From: Comamonas sp. lk
GTDB taxonomy: Bacteria > Pseudomonadota > Gammaproteobacteria > Burkholderiales > Burkholderiaceae_C
DNA: 9,741 nt
Direction: 5' to 3'
Assembly: GCA_945901215.1 (NCBI GenBank)
Contig: CAMDKE010000081.1
Span: 1 to 9,741 of the forward strand
Below, one piece after another: positions 5,934 through 9,741 of the stretch. The translations under genes were made by a program, and so were the position numbers. The notes beneath the pieces are model-generated. The model did no database searches. It saw only the letters and a list, made by a program, of their open reading frames with translations, and was not told where the DNA came from. Position 1 is the first letter of the stretch, and every line of letters begins with the position of its first letter.

Positions 5934-5939
5934 ATTGTA
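5934..5939 (-). promoter_or_regulatory. Possible -10 box for petABC
   Basis: On the minus strand TACAAT (5 of 6 to TATAAT) would start transcription about 30 bases before the petA ATG. No convincing -35 box is found 15-18 bases upstream. A second candidate, TATAGT, lies nearer the gene (5915-5920). Either is weak; the location, in the only sizeable gap of this gene run before petA, is the main support. Confidence 0.25.
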
Positions 5940-5982
5940 GCTGACCCAAAAACGGCTTCTGGGCGGATGCAGTAGGCCGAAT

Positions 5983-7071
5983 TTAGGACATCAACACCCA
6001 TTGCCGGGCCATGCGGATGGCGGCCAACAGGCTTGAAGGGTCGGCGACGCCACGCCCTGCGATGTCAAACGCAGTACCGTGGTCGGGACTGGTGCGTACA
6101 AAGGGCAGGCCCAAAGTCACGTTTACGCCGTTTTCGACACCGAGATATTTCACAGGAATCAGGCCTTGGTCGTGGTACATGGCGACCACAGCGTCAAATT
6201 CACCGGTCTCGCCGGGTTTTGCACGTGCGCGCATGAAAACCGTGTCTGGCGCCCAAGGCCCGCTGGCGTCACACCCCTGAACCCTGGCCGCAGCAATGGC
6301 CGGAACAATGGTGTTGCACTCCTCGTCGCCAAACAAGCCGCCCTCCCCCGCGTGCGGGTTCAAGCCGGCCACCGCGATGCGCGGTACTCTGCCCAAGGGA
6401 ACACGCAGGGCGTTGTGGGTCATCACAATGGTTTGCAGCACCTGCTCAAAACCCACGGCTTCGATGGCGCGGTGCAGTGAAAGGTGAATGCTCACCAGCA
6501 CCGTGCGCAACTCGCCGTTGGCCAGCATCATGCGCACCGGCAACGCCGATGCTGGCAATCCCAGATGGATGGCTGCAATGTCTTGCAGCATTTCCGTGTG
6601 GCCCGGGTAGCGGTTGTAAGGCGCGCCGGCGGCTCCCAGTGCTTCTTTATGCAAGGGTGCGGTAACCACGGCTGCTAGCTCACCGCGCAGGGCGCTTTTT
6701 GCAGCCCAGGTCACACAGCGCCCGGCGAACTCTCCGGCCAGTGCACTCACTTGGCCGACCACCACCGGCTGTAAGGGCGCGCCCACTTGCAATACCCCCA
6801 GGCACCGCGGCGGGAGCGCGCACGCCTGTTCCGGATGCGTAATCTGTGCCACGGGCCAGGGCACCGCGTCTGCCGACGCAATAAGGCTCAGCGCCTGGCG
6901 CATGGTGGCCACGTCGCCTGCAACAAAGCAATTTCGCAAGAGCGCGGGATCGCTGACAAATGCCTTGGCAATGATCTCAGGGCCAATGCCCGCAGCGTCC
7001 CCCAAAGTAATGGCAATGGGTTTGGTGCCAGTGGGGATCGATTCAGGCAGATTGGCAGAAGAGTTATTCAT
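5983..7071 (-). CDS. pdxA: 4-hydroxythreonine-4-phosphate dehydrogenase
   Basis: A 362-residue NAD-dependent dehydrogenase that oxidises 4-phosphohydroxy-L-threonine in the DXP-dependent route to pyridoxal 5'-phosphate (vitamin B6), in the cytosol. Family motifs are ITLGDAAGIGPEI (21-33), TAPLHKEAL (137-145), PGHTEML (156-162), GLNPHAGEGGLFGDEE (236-251), MYHDQGLIPVK (298-308) and GVNVTLGLPFVRTSPDHGTA (315-334). By comparison with E. coli PdxA, the divalent-metal ligands are H196, H240 and H300. The first motif has Ala where many members have Pro (GDPAGIGPE), and the protein is longer than E. coli PdxA (329 residues), partly from an N-terminal extension of about 15 residues. The ATG at 7071 has no clear ribosome site. 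A TTG at 7098 is in frame but looks no better. It lies 38 bases after nif3, so the two are probably co-transcribed. A diverged PdxA paralogue with another substrate cannot be excluded. Confidence 0.93.
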   Translation of the reverse strand: MNNSSANLPESIPTGTKPIAITLGDAAGIGPEIIAKAFVSDPALLRNCFVAGDVATMRQALSLIASADAVPWPVAQITHPEQACALPPRCLGVLQVGAPLQPVVVGQVSALAGEFAGRCVTWAAKSALRGELAAVVTAPLHKEALGAAGAPYNRYPGHTEMLQDIAAIHLGLPASALPVRMMLANGELRTVLVSIHLSLHRAIEAVGFEQVLQTIVMTHNALRVPLGRVPRIAVAGLNPHAGEGGLFGDEECNTIVPAIAAARVQGCDASGPWAPDTVFMRARAKPGETGEFDAVVAMYHDQGLIPVKYLGVENGVNVTLGLPFVRTSPDHGTAFDIAGRGVADPSSLLAAIRMARQWVLMS

Positions 7072-7109
7072 GGTGATTGGGAAACAGACCTTCGGCAAAA
7101 GGTGCGTCG

Positions 7110-7865
7110 TTAGGCGGGGTTGTCAATATCGAGATACACATGGGACAGGCCTAACTGCTCGGCCACGTGCTGCGCCAAAGCCGGCGCACCATAGCGCTCG
7201 CTGGCATGGTGGCCGCAGGCAATAAAGCTCACGCCGCATTCGCGCGCGTAATGCGCCTGGGGCTCAGAAATCTCGCCAGTGATAAAGACGTCCACGCCAG
7301 CGGCAATGGCTGCTTCAAAATACCCCTGTGCACCGCCGGTGCACCAGCCGATGCGCCGCACCGGGCTGTCATTGGCTTGTACCAACACCACAGCGCGCCC
7401 CAGCACCGACTGCACATGGTCAGCCAGTGTGAGCGCATCGGGGAAACTGTGTGCGCAAGGCGCCCCTATCCAACCGAGTTGCTGATCGCCAAAGCGCCCC
7501 TGCGCCACAAACCCCAAACGCTGCCCCAATTGGGCGTTGTTGCCAAACGTCTCATGCGCGTCAAGCGGCAGGTGGTAGGCAAATAAATGCACATCGTTGG
7601 CCAACAACCGGGCCAGGCGTTGGCGCAACCAGCCGTTTATGCGGCCGTCATGGCCACGCCAAAACAGACCGTGGTGCACCACGATGGCATCGGCGTCGTG
7701 CGCAATGGCCGCGTCAATTAGCGCCAGACTGGCCGTCACACCCGAGGCGATTTTTCGAATCGGGCGTCGGCCCTCGACCTGCAAGCCGTTGGGGCAGTAG
7801 TCTTTGAATCGATCGGGCTCTAGCAGCCGGTCAAATGCGTGGAGTAATTCAAGGTGGTGTGGCAT
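7110..7865 (-). CDS. Nif3-like dinuclear metal-center protein (YbgI/NIF3 family)
   Basis: A 251-residue member of the Nif3/YbgI family, which forms toroidal hexamers with a two-metal site in each subunit. Proposed roles include a GTP cyclohydrolase type 2-like activity, but the physiological function is unsettled. Visible motifs are DYCPNGLQVEG (22-32), the metal-binding VVHHGLFW (62-69, H64/H65), HLPLDAHETFGNN (98-110, with D102), GWCTGGAQGYFEAAIAAGVD (173-192), TGEISE (196-201) and GHHASERYG (218-226, with H219 or H220 and E223 as further ligands). All expected metal residues are present and the length is normal. The start at ATG 7865 (MPHHLELL) is where homologues begin; the ribosome site is weak. 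The frame stays open upstream to 7988, but that part does not look like this family. Followed by pdxA after 38 bases, and divergent from the HtrA-like protease gene. Confidence 0.92.
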   Translation of the reverse strand: MPHHLELLHAFDRLLEPDRFKDYCPNGLQVEGRRPIRKIASGVTASLALIDAAIAHDADAIVVHHGLFWRGHDGRINGWLRQRLARLLANDVHLFAYHLPLDAHETFGNNAQLGQRLGFVAQGRFGDQQLGWIGAPCAHSFPDALTLADHVQSVLGRAVVLVQANDSPVRRIGWCTGGAQGYFEAAIAAGVDVFITGEISEPQAHYARECGVSFIACGHHASERYGAPALAQHVAEQLGLSHVYLDIDNPA

Positions 7866-8089
7866 GGACACAGCTCGATTGCTAAGGTGAGGTGGGTAAG
7901 CGGATTGGAGGCAACAAGCGCGGGCCTCGGTAAGGGAACAACCCTGCCGCCGACGATTATCGACTGCCCTACCAGTCGCCGCAGGCAAGGGAGGGGACCC
8001 GAGTCCTTACAGCGTCTGGAAATTTCACTTGCGGCCTACAATTTGCGCGGTGGCGCCAAACCCGGTGCTGTGTTGCGGAAGAAGTGTCA
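7866..8089. other. Divergent intergenic region (nif3 / HtrA-like protease)
   Basis: These 224 bases separate two divergent genes and must hold the start signals for both. On the plus strand TACAAT at 8037-8042 and a GGAAGAAG ribosome site before ATG 8090 suit the protease. On the minus strand GATAAT, within the near-palindrome CGATAATCG (7955-7963), is a possible -10 box for nif3 but lacks a -35 partner. No known operator, riboswitch or small gene is recognised. Confidence 0.5.
8037..8042 (+). promoter_or_regulatory. Possible -10 box for the HtrA-like protease gene
   Basis: TACAAT (5 of 6 to TATAAT) would give a start near 8049 and a leader of about 40 bases before ATG 8090. No good TTGACA-like box is seen 15-18 bases upstream. 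A sigma-E-type promoter, which some HtrA genes use, was not recognised. Confidence 0.3.
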
Positions 8090-9238
8090 ATGAAGCGTTT
8101 TTGGCTGTTGTTTTCCCAAAGTAGCACCGTCTTGCTGGCCGCATATTTTGTGGTGTTAACGCTCAAGCCAGCCTGGTGGGAGCCCGATGATGGCAGCGCC
8201 CTGGCGCTAAGCCAGGCATCAGCTTTGCGCAGCGTGGATGCGCCCGTGGGCAGCTTTCGACTGGCGGCAAGCAAAGCCGCCGATGCGGTGGTGAGTATCA
8301 ACACAGGCAAAACCAAACCGGTTTCCCCCGGTTCCACGGACCCCTGGAATCGTTTCTTCTTCGGCGCGCCCGACGCGCACCCGGAAACAGAACCGTCGGG
8401 GGGCATGGGCAGTGGCGTCATCGTCAGCCCCAAGGGGTACATCTTGACCAACAACCACGTGGTCGAAGGCGCAGACACGATTGAAGTAGTGCTAAACGAC
8501 CGGCGCCGCGCCCGCGCCAAAGTGGTGGGAACCGACCCCGACAGCGACCTGGCAGTCCTGAAAATCGAGCTCGATGCACTCCCCGTGATGGTGCTGGGTG
8601 ACTCGGACACGGCGCAAGTAGGCGACCAGGTGCTGGCCATCGGCAACCCGTTTGGCGTGGGCCAAACCGTGACCGGCGGCATCGTCAGCGCCCTGGGGCG
8701 CAACCAGATGGGCATCAACACCTTCGAAAACTTTATTCAAACCGACGCTGCGATCAATCCCGGCAATTCGGGCGGCGCTTTGGTGGACAGCAACGGCAAC
8801 CTGCTGGGCATCAACACGGCGATTTATTCGCGCTCGGGGGGCAGCTTGGGCATTGGCTTTGCCATACCCGTGTCCACTGCCAAACAGGTGCTGGAGAGCA
8901 TTGTTCGGGACGGGCAGGTCACGCGGGGCTGGATTGGCGTGGAGCCTAACGACCTGTCTCCCGAACTCAGCCAGGCTTTTGGGATCCGCGCTCATTCGGG
9001 CGTCATCGTGACCGGGGTGCTCCAAGGCGGCCCCGCGGCCCAGGCCGGCATGGCACCGGGCGACGTGATCGTAGCCATTGGCGGAGTACCGGTTGAGGAC
9101 GTGGCGCAGTTGCTCAGCAAGGTGGCGGCTTTGAAACCCGGTGTAGCCACTGCATTCGCGTTGGAACGCAAAAGCCAGGCGCTGAACATGAGCGTGACGC
9201 CGGGCACGCGCCCTAAGCCGCCAAGACCCTTGCGCTAA
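8090..9238 (+). CDS. Membrane-anchored HtrA/DegS-like trypsin-family serine protease
   Basis: A 382-residue periplasmic serine protease. Residues 12-26 (STVLLAAYFVVLTLK) form an uncleaved N-terminal membrane anchor. The trypsin-like domain (about 55-275) has the full catalytic triad: H123 in LTNNHVVEGAD, D153 in DSDLAVLK and S227 in AINPGNSGGAL. The oxyanion and substrate-loop segment GFAIPVSTAK (257-266) is normal. One PDZ domain (about 281-372, from WIGV through GMAPGDVIVAIGG) follows, then a short Pro/Arg tail. One PDZ plus an anchor resembles DegS, the sensor that cuts anti-sigma factors such as RseA. A short Phe/Pro-rich LA-loop-like stretch (PWNRFFFGAP, 85-94) is more like DegP/DegQ. 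The ATG at 8090 has GGAAGAAG just upstream and is preferred over the GTG at 8084. No anti-sigma or sigma gene is nearby, so the role in envelope stress is inferred. It converges on tatC. Confidence 0.92.
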   Translation: MKRFWLLFSQSSTVLLAAYFVVLTLKPAWWEPDDGSALALSQASALRSVDAPVGSFRLAASKAADAVVSINTGKTKPVSPGSTDPWNRFFFGAPDAHPETEPSGGMGSGVIVSPKGYILTNNHVVEGADTIEVVLNDRRRARAKVVGTDPDSDLAVLKIELDALPVMVLGDSDTAQVGDQVLAIGNPFGVGQTVTGGIVSALGRNQMGINTFENFIQTDAAINPGNSGGALVDSNGNLLGINTAIYSRSGGSLGIGFAIPVSTAKQVLESIVRDGQVTRGWIGVEPNDLSPELSQAFGIRAHSGVIVTGVLQGGPAAQAGMAPGDVIVAIGGVPVEDVAQLLSKVAALKPGVATAFALERKSQALNMSVTPGTRPKPPRPLR

Positions 9239-9272
9239 GGCAGTCGCCCGCTTCAGTGAGCAGCATTACCGG

Positions 9273-9741
9273 TCAGGGCGACGCGCCTGGTCCCGCGTGG
9301 TCAGCGGTCGGGACTTCCTCTGGGGGCGGCTGGGTGTGGCGAATAAAAATTTGGGCTGCCCAGATTCCAACTTCATACAAGATGCACATCGGCACCAACA
9401 GGGCCAGCATGGACACCGGGTCTGGCGGCGTGACCAAGCCCGCCACCGCGGCAGCGGCAACAATAAAGTAGGTCCGAAAACTCTTGAGCTGGGCCACCGT
9501 GACAACACCCATACGCGCAAGAATGACGACCACAATGGGCACCTCAAAGGCCACGCCAAAGGCGATAAACATCGTAATCACGAAGTCCAAATAGGCTTCA
9601 ATATCGGGACTCACCGCCACCGAGGTGGGTGCCATCTTTTGGATCGCCGGGAAAGCTTGGCCGAACACAAAAAAGTAACAAAAAGCCGCTCCGGCATAAA
9701 ACAATATGGTGCTGGCAGCCACCAGGGGCATCACTAGCTTC
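9273..9741 (-). CDS. tatC: Sec-independent (twin-arginine) translocase subunit TatC, C-terminal part
   Basis: The frame is open to the right edge, so the N-terminal third (about 100 residues: the N-terminal cytoplasmic segment and first helices) is missing. About 155 residues remain, covering the last four membrane segments. Visible family features are KLVMPLVAASTILFYAGAAF, the conserved Glu within FGVAFEVPIVVV (equivalent to E170 of E. coli TatC), the RMGVVTVAQLKSFR loop, and LVTPPDP before the final helices. A polar Pro-rich tail (HTQPPPEEVPTADH) ends the protein. TatC is the receptor that reads twin-arginine signal peptides and, with TatA and TatB, exports folded proteins. tatA and tatB would be expected upstream, outside the window. 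The stop lies 34 bases from the protease stop, in convergent orientation; no terminator hairpin was seen in that gap. Confidence 0.96.
   Translation of the reverse strand, partial: KLVMPLVAASTILFYAGAAFCYFFVFGQAFPAIQKMAPTSVAVSPDIEAYLDFVITMFIAFGVAFEVPIVVVILARMGVVTVAQLKSFRTYFIVAAAAVAGLVTPPDPVSMLALLVPMCILYEVGIWAAQIFIRHTQPPPEEVPTADHAGPGASP

Noticed and set aside
5943..5961. A CCCAGAA / TTTTGGG stem-loop as a pdxA terminator
   Set aside because: Seven pairs with a G-U and no T-tract after the stem on the minus strand; the T-run is inside the stem, so it does not look like an intrinsic terminator.
7866..7988. A 41-codon N-terminal extension of the Nif3 protein
   Set aside because: The extension is Arg/Ala/Cys-rich and unlike the family; homologues begin at MPHHLELL (7865), so it is treated as intergenic.
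9239..9272. A bidirectional terminator between the convergent protease and tatC genes
   Set aside because: Only 34 bases, with no stem longer than a few pairs and no T-tract on either strand.
1..9741. CRISPR array, insertion sequence, prophage or defence system
   Set aside because: No spaced direct repeats, terminal inverted repeats, transposase or defence-type proteins were seen; all genes are core metabolism, respiration, export or stress functions.

Overview
The window looks like ordinary chromosomal DNA from a betaproteobacterium, most likely Burkholderiales/Comamonadaceae (Rhodoferax, Polaromonas or Acidovorax-like). The reasons are the moderately high GC content, the protein sequences, and the gene order tatC / HtrA-type protease / nif3 / pdxA / petABC / sspAB / tRNA-Thr / RIO kinase. 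Family calls come from recalled protein motifs, not from a search. There are no insertion sequences, phage genes, CRISPR arrays or integrase remnants, and no gene-free stretch longer than 300 bases. The longest gap is the 224-base divergent region at 7866-8089.

Layout. At the left edge (1-724, plus strand) is the C-terminal end of a CocE/NonD-family hydrolase. It converges on a RIO-type serine kinase gene (763-1629, minus), and a REP-like palindrome sits at the junction. From 7865 down to 763 everything lies on the minus strand, in transcription order: a Nif3-family metal protein, pdxA (vitamin B6 synthesis), petA-petB-petC (the complete cytochrome bc1 complex: Rieske protein, cytochrome b, cytochrome c1), sspA and sspB (stringent starvation protein A and the ClpXP adaptor), tRNA-Thr(UGU), and the RIO kinase. 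On the plus strand at 8090-9238 is a membrane-anchored HtrA/DegS-like serine protease. It converges on tatC (minus), whose N-terminal part runs off the right edge.

How the genes fit together. petABC is a tight operon (gaps of 13 and 17 bases) for the quinol-cytochrome c oxidoreductase of the respiratory chain. The Rieske protein is normally a Tat substrate, and tatC lies about 3.4 kb away. Two clear Rho-independent terminators, after petC and after tRNA-Thr, each end only 18-28 bases before the next start codon (sspA and the RIO kinase). There is no room for a separate promoter in between, so both downstream genes probably depend on read-through or on promoters upstream of, or inside, the terminator.

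The most interesting signals are: (1) a possible attenuator between petC and sspA, where a 9-base segment can pair perfectly with the 5' arm of the terminator; (2) two extra hydrophobic helices in cytochrome b between the Qo loop and helix F, together with PVWY in place of PEWY; (3) a Lys-Arg instead of Arg-Arg Tat motif in the Rieske protein; (4) a 14-base identity to the phage T7 class III promoter upstream of petA, probably coincidental; and (5) the REP-like palindrome at 745-767. No wholly new multi-gene system is visible.
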